From: Streptomyces armeniacus
GTDB lineage: Bacteria > Actinomycetota > Actinomycetes > Streptomycetales > Streptomycetaceae
DNA length: 64,000 bases
Reading direction: 5' to 3'
Assembly: GCF_003355155.1 (NCBI RefSeq)
Contig: NZ_CP031320.1
Location: 6,747,861-6,811,860, forward strand
The notes under the pieces: generated by a model
What the model was told of the DNA's origin: nothing
The model's input: the letters and a program-made list of their open reading frames with translations, nothing else
The model's database searches: none
Program-made: the position numbers and the translations under genes
Shown: piece by piece, positions 8,898 to 17,132 of the stretch
Position numbering within the stretch: position 1 is the stretch's first letter
Layout: every line of letters begins with the position of its first letter

Positions 8898-9383
8898 TCA
8901 AGTGGCCCGCAGCCATCGGTCGAGGACTGCGAAGTCCTCGTTGGTGAGGCCGTGGGACGACGCGATGTGGTGAAGGAAGGCCGGGGCGGGGTGGTGGGTG
9001 GACACCCAGTTTCGATCTGCGTCGGTGATCTCGTCGTCGACCCAGATAAACGGGCGTCCATCCGCCCATGCCGCCAGGGTTCGGGTCTTCCAGTGGAGCC
9101 CGTACCACTGGTCCTCGCGTTCGTGCGCGTCGGAGGTCGCCGGCCAGCGCACGACCGGCAGGGGCGGCAGGCCGAGCCGAGGTGCTATGTCGGTGTTCGC
9201 CTCCTCCTCCCAGGTGGTGGCCCAGACCAGCTCGCACGGCAGTGCCGCGAGGCAAGGCCCGATTCGGGGGTCGAGCCGCATCAGGTGCGAATCCGCCGCG
9301 GTGCTCGACGGTTCGCGTTGCGGGCCATCGCCGAACGGCAGGAGAGGTCCGTCGACGTCCAGGAACAGCAGCGGACGTTTCAC
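8898..9383 (-). CDS. HAD-like domain protein
   Basis: Small protein of 161 residues opening with LLFLDVDGPLLPFGD, the nucleophile loop of haloacid dehalogenase-like hydrolases (DxDG, residues 6-9). Later parts match the compact family found across actinobacteria: ELVWATTWEEEAN, then WKTRTLAAWADGRPFIWVDD, the second acidic metal loop, and HGLTNEDFAVLDRWL. It may be a phosphatase of unknown substrate. The GTG at 9383 is chosen because the motif should begin within a few residues of the start; TTG or ATG codons further up would add unrelated sequence. It is divergent from the VOC gene at 9509. Confidence 0.82.
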   Translation of the reverse strand: MKRPLLFLDVDGPLLPFGDGPQREPSSTAADSHLMRLDPRIGPCLAALPCELVWATTWEEEANTDIAPRLGLPPLPVVRWPATSDAHEREDQWYGLHWKTRTLAAWADGRPFIWVDDEITDADRNWVSTHHPAPAFLHHIASSHGLTNEDFAVLDRWLRAT

Positions 9384-9495
9384 ACCCGGGAAGGTACGCC
9401 CTCCACGGTCCGAGAGGCAGCCCTTCCGGGGCCGATCCACAGGTATTGAGCGGTGCCCCGCCGCCCGCGAGGGCTGCACACTATTCAATTTTGAC

Positions 9496-9501
9496 TAGAC
9501 T
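9496..9501 (+). promoter_or_regulatory. -10 element (TAGACT) of a leaderless transcript
   Basis: TAGACT ends 7 nt before ATG 9509, in the only AT-rich patch of the 125-bp divergent region (9482-9499). No ribosome site fits between, so the mRNA probably begins at or next to the start codon. Confidence 0.55.
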
Positions 9502-9508
9502 GCCCGGC

Positions 9509-10252
9509 ATGACCTCCACCCAGACCATTCCCCTGCTGCCCTGCCACCAGATCCAGCCCGTGGTCGACTTCTACACCGCGCTCGGCTTCGAGACGACCTT
9601 CCTCCAGAAGAGCCCGTACGCGTACGCCGTCGTCGAACGCGGCCCCGTCCAGCTGCAGTTCTTCGCCATGAAGGGCTACGACCCCGCGCAGTCGTACTCC
9701 GGCTGCTACGTCCTCACCGACGGCGTGGACGCCCTCTTCGCCGACTTCCGGCGGGGGCTCAAGGCCGCGTACGGGCGGATACCCAGTCGGGGGCTGCCGC
9801 GGATCGGGCCGGTCAAGGACATGTCGTACGGGGTGCGGCAGTTTCTGATGACCGATCCCGGTGGGAACAGCATCCGGGTCGGGCAGCCGATCAGTGAGGA
9901 TCAGCGCATGCGGCCCGTGCCCAAGGAGAAGTTCGCGCGGGCGCTGCACATGGCGGATCTGTTCGTGGACTCCAAGGAGGATCTGCCGGGGGCCGCGAAG
10001 ATCATCGACCGGGTGCTGGGGCTGACCGGCGAACGGCCCACGCCCGCGCAGCTCCTGCGGCTGCTCGTGCTCCGCGGGGACCTCGCGCAGCGGCTCGGGG
10101 AGGACGCCGAGGCCGAGCGGTTGCTGGCGCGGGCCGAGGACGTCGGGCGTACGGAGCTCAGCGACCGCGAGCGGGACGCGGACGACGTACGCGATGCCCT
10201 CGCGCGCCTCGCCGAGCTGCGGCCCGGCGGCGCCCCGGATGAGACCCCCTAG
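9509..10252 (+). CDS. VOC-superfamily (glyoxalase/bleomycin-resistance-like) protein
   Basis: 247 residues. The N-terminal half is a vicinal-oxygen-chelate fold: LLPCHQIQPVVDFYTALGFE, VVERGPVQLQFF, then MTDPGGNSIRVGQP, the usual second-strand ending. Such proteins bind metals, antibiotics or small oxidised metabolites. The C-terminal half (ALHMADLFVDSKEDLPGAAK and LLRLLVLRGDLAQRLGEDAEAERLL) is helical, resembles tetratricopeptide repeats, and is an unusual extension for this fold. Start ATG 9509 follows a -10 box directly. It stands alone and faces the WYL regulator across a hairpin. Confidence 0.88.
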   Translation: MTSTQTIPLLPCHQIQPVVDFYTALGFETTFLQKSPYAYAVVERGPVQLQFFAMKGYDPAQSYSGCYVLTDGVDALFADFRRGLKAAYGRIPSRGLPRIGPVKDMSYGVRQFLMTDPGGNSIRVGQPISEDQRMRPVPKEKFARALHMADLFVDSKEDLPGAAKIIDRVLGLTGERPTPAQLLRLLVLRGDLAQRLGEDAEAERLLARAEDVGRTELSDRERDADDVRDALARLAELRPGGAPDETP

Positions 10253-10272
10253 GCGCGGGTCCCGGATGCAGC

Positions 10273-10305
10273 GAACGGCCGCCCCCTCGCGGGGTGCGGC
10301 CGTTC
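10273..10305. terminator. Hairpin between convergent genes
   Basis: Stem gaacggccgc / gcggccgttc, continued by cccc/gggg with one unpaired base, and a tcgc loop. It sits between the stops of the VOC gene and the WYL regulator and can serve both. Confidence 0.7.
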
Positions 10306-10358
10306 GCCCTTCCGTCGCCCGGGTGCCTGTCCCCTGGGGGGGAGCTGTCTCTGGACTC

Positions 10359-11303
10359 CTATCTTTGCACGCTACGGTCGCCCCCGACGCCCAAAGCGCC
10401 GAAGGGGTAGAGGGCGGGATATGGGTCAGGGGCCCAGGCCCCGGCCCCGGCCCCGTCTCCGGCCCCGTGCGCGTCCGCGTCCGCGCCCGCGTCGGGCAGT
10501 ACGCGCGCCAGGCTGGCGCCCGAGATACGGGTGAACATGTCGAGCCGCCCGCGCCGCACCCGCGCCCGTACGCGTACGCCCTCCGGCCGCCGTTCCACCT
10601 CCCGGCGCAGCACGTCCCACGCGTCCGCCAGCTCGACGCCGTCCCGGCGCCGTACGGGCGCGTCCGTGACCGTGGCCGCCGCCACCCGGTCCGCACGGAA
10701 CAGCTGCGGGCGCCCGCGCCGGTCCGCGACCAGGTACCAGGTCCCGGCCTTCGCGACCAGCCCGTACGGGTCGACCGTGTACGTACGCTGCTCGCTCTCC
10801 CCGCTGTGGCGGTAGCGGATGCGCAGCCTCCGGTCGGCGAAGACGGCCGTGTGCAGCACGTCCAGGTCCACGGGCCGCGGTACGGCGTCGCCCCTGCGCG
10901 TGCCCGCCAGCCAGCGGTCGGGGTCGACGAGGATGCGGCGGCTGGTCAGTTCGGCGGCCGGCCGGTGCGGTGCCGGGAGCGCCGCCATGACCTTGCGCAG
11001 CGCGGAGCTCAGCGCCTTCTCCAGGCCGAGCGCGGAGTGCGCGCTCTGCGCCGCCAGTACGAACAGGGCGCGGGACTCGTCCGCGGTGAGGCCCGTGACG
11101 TCCGTACGGAAGCCGGGCAGCAGGGCGATGCCGCCGTGCCGCCCGCGCTCGGCGTATACCGGCACTCCGGCGGCGGAGAGCGAGTCGATGTCCCGGTAGA
11201 TGGTGCGCGCGGACACCTCCAGCCGCTCGGCCAGCTCGGCGGCCGGGACGCGGCCGCGGGTCTGGAGGAGCAGCAGGATCGAGAGGAGCCGGTCGGACTT
11301 CAC
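10359..11303 (-). CDS. HTH/WYL-domain transcriptional regulator (YafY type)
   Basis: 314 residues. The N-terminal DeoR-like winged helix (LLSILLLLQTRGRVPAAELA, then RTIYRDIDSLSAAGVPVYAE, residues 5-60) is followed by the WYL domain (about 140-220), where RTYTVDPYGLVAKAGTWYLV holds the conserved sensor strand. WYL proteins sense ligands or nucleic acid and usually regulate the adjacent gene. Here that is the divergent TIGR03086-type gene at 11401, with a TGAC-N7-GTCA repeat between them. The C-terminal tail after about residue 275 is an Asp-Ala-Gly low-complexity stretch. Start GTG 11303 is fixed by the helix-turn-helix. Confidence 0.92.
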   Translation of the reverse strand: MKSDRLLSILLLLQTRGRVPAAELAERLEVSARTIYRDIDSLSAAGVPVYAERGRHGGIALLPGFRTDVTGLTADESRALFVLAAQSAHSALGLEKALSSALRKVMAALPAPHRPAAELTSRRILVDPDRWLAGTRRGDAVPRPVDLDVLHTAVFADRRLRIRYRHSGESEQRTYTVDPYGLVAKAGTWYLVADRRGRPQLFRADRVAAATVTDAPVRRRDGVELADAWDVLRREVERRPEGVRVRARVRRGRLDMFTRISGASLARVLPDAGADADAHGAGDGAGAGAWAPDPYPALYPFGALGVGGDRSVQR

Positions 11304-11326
11304 GGATCCAGGATGCCGGAGATATA

Positions 11327-11341
11327 TGACGAGAGCTGTCA
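11327..11341. promoter_or_regulatory. TGAC-N7-GTCA inverted repeat (candidate WYL operator)
   Basis: It lies 24 nt from the regulator start in the AT-rich part of the divergent region (11320-11346). YafY-type regulators of this kind often sit beside short TGAC/GTCA repeats. The match is short, so it is only a candidate. Confidence 0.45.
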
Positions 11342-11400
11342 AGTTATGCGGGCAGGCTGCACCGCGCAGACACCGGCAAGCAAGCAGAGGAGCCGTACCC

Positions 11401-12015
11401 ATGACCGCCTCCCCCCGGCAGCAGAGCGCCGATCCCCGCCCGTACCACGCACGGGCCGCCGACCAGGCGGCCACGCTGATCGCCGCCGTCGGCCCCGGCC
11501 GGTTCGACGACCCGACCCCCTGCGACGAGTGGGACGTCCGCGCGCTGCTCGGCCACATCGTCGACGCCACGCGGCGCTTCGCGCGGCTGGGGGAGGGCGG
11601 CGCCGGCACGGCCATGGACGCGCCCGCAGTGCCCACCGGCATCCCGGACGACAGCGCTGCCTGGGCCGAGGCGTACGCCTCGGCACGCGCCGGCCTCACG
11701 GCGGCATGGGCGGACGACGCCCTGCTGGACGCGGCGTACACGCTGCCGTGGGGCGAGGTGCCGGGGCGCGCAGCGCTCTCCGGCCTCGTGCTCGACACGG
11801 TCACGCACACCTGGGACCTCGCAGAGGCGCTCGGCGGTGAGCACGTACGGACGCTGGACCCGGAGCTCGCGGAGTACGCGCTGGCCGTCGCCCACCGCGC
11901 CGTTCCGGCCGAACGCCGCGGTGGCCCCACCCCGTTCGCCCCGGTGCGGGAGGCCCCGGAGGGCGCGGACGCGTACGGGCGGCTGGCGGCCTGGCTGGGA
12001 CGCGAGGCGGGCTGA
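11401..12015 (+). CDS. TIGR03086-type metal-binding protein (DinB/maleylpyruvate-isomerase-like fold)
   Basis: 204 residues with the family's N-terminal signature (FDDPTPCDEWDVRALLGHIV, near residues 36-55) and the later VLDTVTHTWDLAEALG; the two His positions fit the DinB-like metal site. Biochemical function is unknown; related mycothiol-dependent enzymes use the same fold. A ribosome site GAGGAG lies about 9 nt before the ATG. It is divergent from a WYL regulator that probably controls it. Confidence 0.9.
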   Translation: MTASPRQQSADPRPYHARAADQAATLIAAVGPGRFDDPTPCDEWDVRALLGHIVDATRRFARLGEGGAGTAMDAPAVPTGIPDDSAAWAEAYASARAGLTAAWADDALLDAAYTLPWGEVPGRAALSGLVLDTVTHTWDLAEALGGEHVRTLDPELAEYALAVAHRAVPAERRGGPTPFAPVREAPEGADAYGRLAAWLGREAG

Positions 12016-12188
12016 GGACGGGCCGGGCCGGGCCGCCCCCGCCGAACAGCCCGCGTGGCACGCCGACCGCCAACTGGACGTGCAGCGCCGCGCCTTGGCC
12101 CTGCCGCGATCCGGAACGCGTGGACGAGCTGCGCGCGGAGGCAGGCACCGAGCCGTTCGCGCAGTACACGGCTCGGCACGCGCCCGCG

Positions 12189-12194
12189 TAGGCT
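12189..12194 (+). promoter_or_regulatory. Candidate -10 (TAGGCT) of a leaderless transcript
   Basis: TANNNT hexamer 6 nt before the GTG at 12201, with no Shine-Dalgarno sequence. Confidence 0.4.
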
Positions 12195-12200
12195 CACGGT

Positions 12201-12935
12201 GTGCTGACGCTGTGGACGGCTCTCGCCGCCTGGTACGGCGCGGGCGTGGGTCTGCTCTTACCCCGCGCCGTCTACCGGCTCGCCGTCGAGCCCGAGGAGC
12301 CGTGGCGGGACAGGTGCCCGGCCGGGCACGCGCTGGACGGCGCGGTCAGCGGCTGGCTCGGGCGGGCGTGGTGCGACGTGTGCTGCCGCACGTACGGGCC
12401 GGGCGAGCCGGTGTTCGTCCTCGCGGGCGCGCTGGTCTGCGGCCTGCTGGCGGCGGTCGTGGGGGTACGGCCCGAGCTGGGCGTATGGCTGCTGGCCGCC
12501 CCGTTCGCGCTGCTGCTCGCCGCCGTGGACCGGGCCGTGAACCGGCTGCCCGACGTCCTCACCCTCCCGCTCGCCGCAGGCACCGGCACGCTGCTCGGCG
12601 TCGCCGCGCTCCAGCCGCACGCGGCGGGCAGCTGGCGCCGGGCACTGCTGGGCGGCGTCGTACTGGCGAGCGTCTACTTCCTGCTGTTCTTCATCAATCC
12701 GAGTGGTATGGGCTTCGGTGACGTCAAGCTGGCGCTCACGCTCGGCGTCGCGCTCGGCTGGTACGGGTGGGGCGTCCTGCTCGCGGGCGCCTTCCTGGGG
12801 TTCCTGCTGCTCGCCGCGTACGGGGCGGTGCTGCTGCTGTCCGGCCGCGCGGAACGCGGCACGGAGGTGCCGTTCGGGCCCTTCATGGTGCTCGGCGCGC
12901 TGGCCGGGGTGCTGCTCGGGGGGCTCGCCGCGTAG
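12201..12935 (+). CDS. Type 4 prepilin peptidase / A24 aspartic protease
   Basis: Integral membrane protease of 244 residues that would cleave and possibly methylate prepilin-like signal peptides. It has about seven hydrophobic segments. Catalytic Asp candidates are the one in AVDRAVNRLPD near residue 110 and the one in the invariant motif GFGDVK near residue 174. The first cytosolic loop keeps several Cys (DRCPAGH, WCDVCC), like the zinc-binding loop of the family. Codon 20 (12258-12260) is TTA, a codon read by bldA tRNA in Streptomyces, so expression may be tied to development. No pilin or Tad genes are visible in this contig. Confidence 0.9.
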   Translation: MLTLWTALAAWYGAGVGLLLPRAVYRLAVEPEEPWRDRCPAGHALDGAVSGWLGRAWCDVCCRTYGPGEPVFVLAGALVCGLLAAVVGVRPELGVWLLAAPFALLLAAVDRAVNRLPDVLTLPLAAGTGTLLGVAALQPHAAGSWRRALLGGVVLASVYFLLFFINPSGMGFGDVKLALTLGVALGWYGWGVLLAGAFLGFLLLAAYGAVLLLSGRAERGTEVPFGPFMVLGALAGVLLGGLAA

Positions 12936-13026
12936 CCGCGCGGCGGGCGTTCCGGACCGGTTGTGTGAACACGGCCGCGGATGCGCGAAGACGCCACGTA
13001 TAGGGGCTATGGTGGAAACCCCCCCT

Positions 13027-13060
13027 CGGGCCGGTCCGTATCCCCCCACGGACCGGCCCG
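13027..13060 (+). terminator. Perfect hairpin after the prepilin peptidase
   Basis: 13-bp stem (13027-13039 with 13048-13060), 8-nt loop, followed by ctttt: the most classical terminator in the window. The right arm recurs downstream. Confidence 0.75.
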
Positions 13061-13161
13061 CTTTTACGGGCGGGGGATGCGCGGGGGTACGGGGGTCGTC
13101 CCCCGGAGGATCGCAGTCCCCCACGGACCGGCCCGCTTCTATGGGCGCGGACCGGCCCGTT
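13048..13161. repeat. Repeated acggaccggcccg arms
   Basis: acggaccggcccgctt occurs at 13048-13063 and 13123-13138, with a third shortened copy at 13148-13161 (cggaccggcccgtt). The later copies lie in the spacer before the convergent aldo/keto reductase gene. They look like decayed duplicates of the terminator arm. Confidence 0.7.
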
Positions 13162-13197
13162 CACGTACGCAGGACCGCGTGGCTCGCCGTCACGACC

Positions 13198-14244
13198 TCA
13201 GCTGTCGCTGCTGCGCGACCAGATGTTCACGCCCGGCTCCGACGTGGCGAGCGTGTCGATCTCCGCCAGCTCCGTGTCCGTCAGCTTCGGCGCGCCCAGC
13301 GCCGCCACGTTCGCCTCCAGCTGCCCGACGCTGCTCGCGCCGATCAGCGCCGACGTCATCCGCTCGTCGCGCAGCACCCACGAGAGCGCCAGCTGCGCCA
13401 GCGACTGGCCGCGCCGCTGCGCGATGTCGTTCAGGCCGTGGAGCCGCCGCCGTACCTCGTCCGTCAGCCACTCCGGGTTGAACGACTTGCCCTGCGAAGC
13501 CCGCGAGCCCTCCGGGATGCCGCCGAGGTACTTGTCGGTGAGCATGCCCTGCTGGAGCGGTGCGAAGGAGATGCAGCCCATGCCCTCCCCCTCCAGCGTG
13601 TCGAGCAGCGCGTCGTCTTCCGTCCAGCGGTTGATCATCGAGTACGACGGCTGGTGGATCAGCGGCCGCACCCCCATCTCGCGGAGCAGCCGCGCCGCTT
13701 CGCGCGTGCGCTCGGAGTTGTACGAGGACACCCCCACGTACAGCGCCTTCCCCTGCTGTACGGCGGACGCGAGCGCGCCCATCGTCTCCTCGAGCGGGGT
13801 GTCCGGGTCGTAGCGGTGGGAGTAGAAGATGTCGACGTGGTCGAGCCCCATCCGCTGAAGCGAGGCGTCGAGCGAGGACAGCAGGTACTTGCGGGAGCCC
13901 CACTCGCCGTACGGGCCGGGGTGCATGAGGTAGCCCGCTTTGGTCGAGATGACCAGTTCGTCGCGGTATGGACGGAAGTCCTCGGCGAAGATGCGGCCGA
14001 AGTTGGTCTCGGCCGAGCCGGCGGGCGGGCCGTAGTTGTTGGCGAGGTCGAAGTGGGTCACTCCGAGGTCGAAGGCGCGCCGCAGGATGGCCCGTTGGGA
14101 GCCGATCGAACGGTCGTCGCCGAAGTTGTGCCACAGGCCGAGCGAGATCGCTGGCAGCCGCAGACCGCTGCGGCCGGTGCGGCGGTACTCCATGGTGTCG
14201 TACCGCGTGGCCGAGGCTTGGAAGAGTGGAGCGTCGTCGTTCAT
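13198..14244 (-). CDS. mgrA: Aldo/keto reductase, L-glyceraldehyde 3-phosphate reductase type
   Basis: 348 residues, NADPH-dependent TIM-barrel oxidoreductase. Marks of the YghZ/MgrA subgroup are ANNYGPPAGSAETNFGRIF (catalytic Tyr near residue 66), STKAGYLM, the His in FYSHRYDPDTPLEE, and FAPLQQGMLTDKYLGGIP. The C-terminal end ALIGASSVGQLEAN is the phosphate-binding cofactor loop. The family reduces methylglyoxal and L-glyceraldehyde 3-phosphate. The true substrate here is not established. It is divergent from the prenyltransferase at 14379. Confidence 0.92.
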   Translation of the reverse strand: MNDDAPLFQASATRYDTMEYRRTGRSGLRLPAISLGLWHNFGDDRSIGSQRAILRRAFDLGVTHFDLANNYGPPAGSAETNFGRIFAEDFRPYRDELVISTKAGYLMHPGPYGEWGSRKYLLSSLDASLQRMGLDHVDIFYSHRYDPDTPLEETMGALASAVQQGKALYVGVSSYNSERTREAARLLREMGVRPLIHQPSYSMINRWTEDDALLDTLEGEGMGCISFAPLQQGMLTDKYLGGIPEGSRASQGKSFNPEWLTDEVRRRLHGLNDIAQRRGQSLAQLALSWVLRDERMTSALIGASSVGQLEANVAALGAPKLTDTELAEIDTLATSEPGVNIWSRSSDS

Positions 14245-14378
14245 GGGACTTTCCTATCAAGAGCACGTGCTTTTCTGCTGTTTTCGAGTCCGTGTACGAC
14301 CTTCGGCTTCGTTGGACACGTCCACCGGCAGTAAGGTTCTGGGGTTCCCGGACTCGGCACGGAGGGCTGGCCATTCCC

Positions 14379-15140
14379 ATGAAGCTTCGCGACCTGGTGT
14401 ACAGGCTCTACGCGCGCCGTGTGGAGGACCGCCTCGACCACGAGCGGGTGCCCAAGCACATCGGGGTGATCCTGGACGGCAACCGGCGCTGGGCCCGTGC
14501 CTCCGGGGGGACGACGGAGCAGGGGCACCAGGCGGGTGCCGTGAAGATCCAGGAACTGCTGAGCTGGTGCGCCGAGACCGATGTGGAGGTCGTCACCCTC
14601 TGGATGCTGTCCACGGACAACCTGAACCGCGCCGAGGAGGAGGTGCTGCCGCTCGTCGGCATCATCGAGGACACGGTGCGCGACCTCGCCGCGGACGGCC
14701 GCTGGCGGGTGCACCACGTGGGCCAGCTGGACCTGCTGCCGGCCAGTACGCAGAAGGTGCTGAAGGAGGCCGAGCAGGATGCCCGGGAGAACCAGGGGAT
14801 ACTCGTGAACGTCGCCGTCGGCTACGGCGGCCGGCAGGAGATCACGGACGCCGTCCGCTCGCTGCTCGCCGACCGTGCCACCCGTGGCGCGACGCTGGAG
14901 GACCTGGCGGAGACGCTGACCGTCGAGGACATCTCCGAGCACCTCTACACCCGCGGCCAGCCCGACCCGGACCTCGTCATCCGCACCAGCGGCGAGCAGC
15001 GCCTGTCGGGCTTCATGCTCTGGCAGAGCGCCCATTCGGAGTACTACTTCTGCGAAGTCTTCTGGCCCGCCTTCCGGAAGGTCGATTTCCTCCGTGCGCT
15101 GCGTGATTACTCGGCACGCCACCGGCGCTACGGCAACTGA
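14379..15140 (+). CDS. uppS: Isoprenyl (cis-prenyl) transferase
   Basis: 253 residues. cis-prenyltransferase that adds isopentenyl diphosphate units to a short allylic diphosphate to make polyprenyl carriers for cell-wall synthesis. The diphosphate loop VILDGNRRWAR (Asp near residue 31) is present, as are MLSTDNLNR and DLVIRTSGEQRLSGFMLWQS with the conserved C-terminal Arg and Ser. The ending SEYYFCEVFWPAF is typical. Streptomyces carries several such genes, so it may be a short-chain or an undecaprenyl enzyme. GGAGGG lies 12 nt before the ATG. The phoH-like gene follows in the same direction after 258 nt. Confidence 0.95.
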   Translation: MKLRDLVYRLYARRVEDRLDHERVPKHIGVILDGNRRWARASGGTTEQGHQAGAVKIQELLSWCAETDVEVVTLWMLSTDNLNRAEEEVLPLVGIIEDTVRDLAADGRWRVHHVGQLDLLPASTQKVLKEAEQDARENQGILVNVAVGYGGRQEITDAVRSLLADRATRGATLEDLAETLTVEDISEHLYTRGQPDPDLVIRTSGEQRLSGFMLWQSAHSEYYFCEVFWPAFRKVDFLRALRDYSARHRRYGN

Positions 15141-15398
15141 TCGTCACTGATCGTTCAGCTCACCGCCGTCATATGCCGTTGCATGGCGGCCCCCGATGGG
15201 GGGAATATCCCTCATGGCCGTGCCCGCCCTCAGGGTGTCGGCCCCGGGAGGCCCGTTGCACACCACGGACGTCCGCGGCAATGCCGCGGAGCAGGACGCG
15301 GAGGGCCGGAGTCCGGCCCGTTCAGCGCGGCCCGGGCCCGGTTTCATCCCCCGCGACGCCGTCGCACCCCGACCTCATCCGAGGGGGTACGTCAACCC

Positions 15399-16721
15399 GT
15401 GGTGACCAGCAAGAAGCGCAGTCCGCTCGGCCGGCGCACATATGTCATCGACACCAGTGTGCTGCTCGCCGATCCGTCCGCCATGGCCCGTTTTGACGAG
15501 CACGAGATCGTGCTCCCCGTGGTCGTCATCACCGAGCTGGAGGCGAAACGGCATCACCCCGAGCTCGGCTACTTCGCACGGCAGGCCCTCCGCCGCCTGG
15601 ACGAGTACCGCGTCCAGTACGGCAGACTCGACGCCCCGGTCCCCATCGGAGACCTGGGCGGCACGCTCCGCGTGGAGCTCAACAACACCGACACGACGGT
15701 GCTCCCCGCGGGCTTCCGGCTCGAGGACAACGACACGCGCATCCTGGCCGTGGCCAGGAACCTCCAGGCGGAGGGTTACGACGTGACGGTCGTGTCCAAG
15801 GACCTGCCGCTGCGGATCAAGGCGTCGTCGGTCGGGCTGCTCGCCGAGGAGTACCGCGCGGAGCTCGCCATCACGGACTCCGGCTGGACCGGCATGGCGG
15901 AGCTCACGCTCCCGGGCGAGGACGTCGACGAACTCTTCAGCGCCGAGAGCGTGTTCGTCCGGGAGGCCGCCGAACTCCCCGTGCACACCGGTCTCGTGCT
16001 CCAGTCCGAGAAGGGCAAGGCGCTGGGCCGGGTCACCCCCGAGGGGCGCGTGAAGCTCGTACGCGGCGACCGGGAGGCGTTCGGCATCAAGGGCCGCAGC
16101 GCGGAGCAGCGCATCGCACTGGACCTGCTGCTCGACCCCGACGTCGGCATCATGTCCATGGGCGGGCGGGCAGGCACCGGCAAGAGCGCGCTCGCGCTCT
16201 GCGCGGGCCTGGAGGCCGTGCTGGAGCGGCGGCAGCACCGGAAGGTGATGGTGTTCCGGCCGCTGTACGCGGTGGGCGGTCAGGACCTGGGCTATCTGCC
16301 GGGCACGCACGACGAGAAGATGAACCCCTGGGCGCAGGCGGTGTTCGACACCCTGGGGGCGGTCGCGGGCCGCGACGTCATCGAGGAGGTCGTGGGCCGC
16401 GGCATGCTCGAGGTGCTGCCGCTGACGCACATCAGGGGACGTTCGCTGCACGACGCGTTCGTCATCGTGGACGAGGCCCAGTCGCTGGAACGGAACGTTC
16501 TGCTGACCGTTCTCTCCCGGATCGGCCAGGACTCACGGGTCGTTCTCACCCACGACGTGGCACAGCGGGACAATCTGCGCGTGGGGCGGTACGACGGAGT
16601 GGTCGCCGTCGTGGAGAAGTTGAAGGGCCATCCCCTCTTCTCGCACATCACGCTGACCCGTTCGGAGCGTTCGCCGATCGCCGCGCTCGTGACCGAAATG
16701 CTGGAGGAAGGCCGGATTTAA
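15399..16721 (+). CDS. PIN-PhoH fusion protein (PhoH2 type)
   Basis: 440 residues. An N-terminal PIN nuclease domain ([19 protein letters not shown], residues 13-31, and [15 protein letters not shown]) is joined to a C-terminal PhoH ATPase: Walker [10 protein letters not shown] near 255-263 and Walker [10 protein letters not shown] near 354-362. PhoH2 proteins of actinobacteria act as RNA unwinding nucleases. Two GTG codons in tandem (15399, 15402) could start it, with GAGGGGG about 12 nt upstream. The 258 nt before it contain no gene that I recognise. A strong hairpin follows at 16742. Confidence 0.93.
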   Translation: MVTSKKRSPLGRRTYVIDTSVLLADPSAMARFDEHEIVLPVVVITELEAKRHHPELGYFARQALRRLDEYRVQYGRLDAPVPIGDLGGTLRVELNNTDTTVLPAGFRLEDNDTRILAVARNLQAEGYDVTVVSKDLPLRIKASSVGLLAEEYRAELAITDSGWTGMAELTLPGEDVDELFSAESVFVREAAELPVHTGLVLQSEKGKALGRVTPEGRVKLVRGDREAFGIKGRSAEQRIALDLLLDPDVGIMSMGGRAGTGKSALALCAGLEAVLERRQHRKVMVFRPLYAVGGQDLGYLPGTHDEKMNPWAQAVFDTLGAVAGRDVIEEVVGRGMLEVLPLTHIRGRSLHDAFVIVDEAQSLERNVLLTVLSRIGQDSRVVLTHDVAQRDNLRVGRYDGVVAVVEKLKGHPLFSHITLTRSERSPIAALVTEMLEEGRI

Positions 16722-16741
16722 CCGCCTGACCGGGTCGTTCA

Positions 16742-16795
16742 CGGCCGGGGTTCGTGCGGGTAAGCGCAGCAGCTTACTCACGCGGGCCCCGGCCG
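16742..16795 (+). terminator. Long hairpin after phoH
   Basis: Outer 9-bp stem cggccgggg/ccccggccg (16742-16750 with 16787-16795), a middle cgtg/cacg pairing and an inner gtaagc/gcttac stem around a gcagca loop. It starts 20 nt after the stop. Confidence 0.75.
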
Positions 16796-17132
16796 CGCTC
16801 GTGTTTCCGGCAATCGCAAGTCCCAAACGCCCTGTGAGCTTTCCCACTCAGCACGGAATTGCCTCAACCCGCCCGTGTCCGGCAGGGTGTGGTTTCTGTC
16901 AGGCCCCGCATACGGCACACACGCACCTCCAGGGGTGCAGCACCACACAAGTCAACAGCTGTTCGCCGTATGCCGCCCGAAGTACCACGCGGGCTACCTC
17001 AGTTCGGACGCGTCCGGACCAGGGCAGCCAGCCGGGCCAGTACCTCCTGTGGCCATGTACGAGGGAGGTCAGCGCCAGGGGCACGATTGCGCCCGCGAGG
17101 TCACACCAGCGGGCAGGTTGGAAGGAAACCGT
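16796..17132 (+). other. Long leader/promoter region of the lysozyme-like gene
   Basis: 337 nt with no convincing gene. Its GC content looks lower than the surroundings at 16805-16870 and 16925-16990, where promoters are likely. I looked for a c-di-AMP (ydaO-type) riboswitch, as found before some Streptomyces cell-wall hydrolases, and did not find its conserved blocks. A ribosome site AAGGAA at 17122-17127 serves the next gene. Confidence 0.4.

Noticed and set aside
16796..17132. c-di-AMP (ydaO) riboswitch before the lysozyme-like gene
   Set aside because: The conserved sequence blocks are absent.
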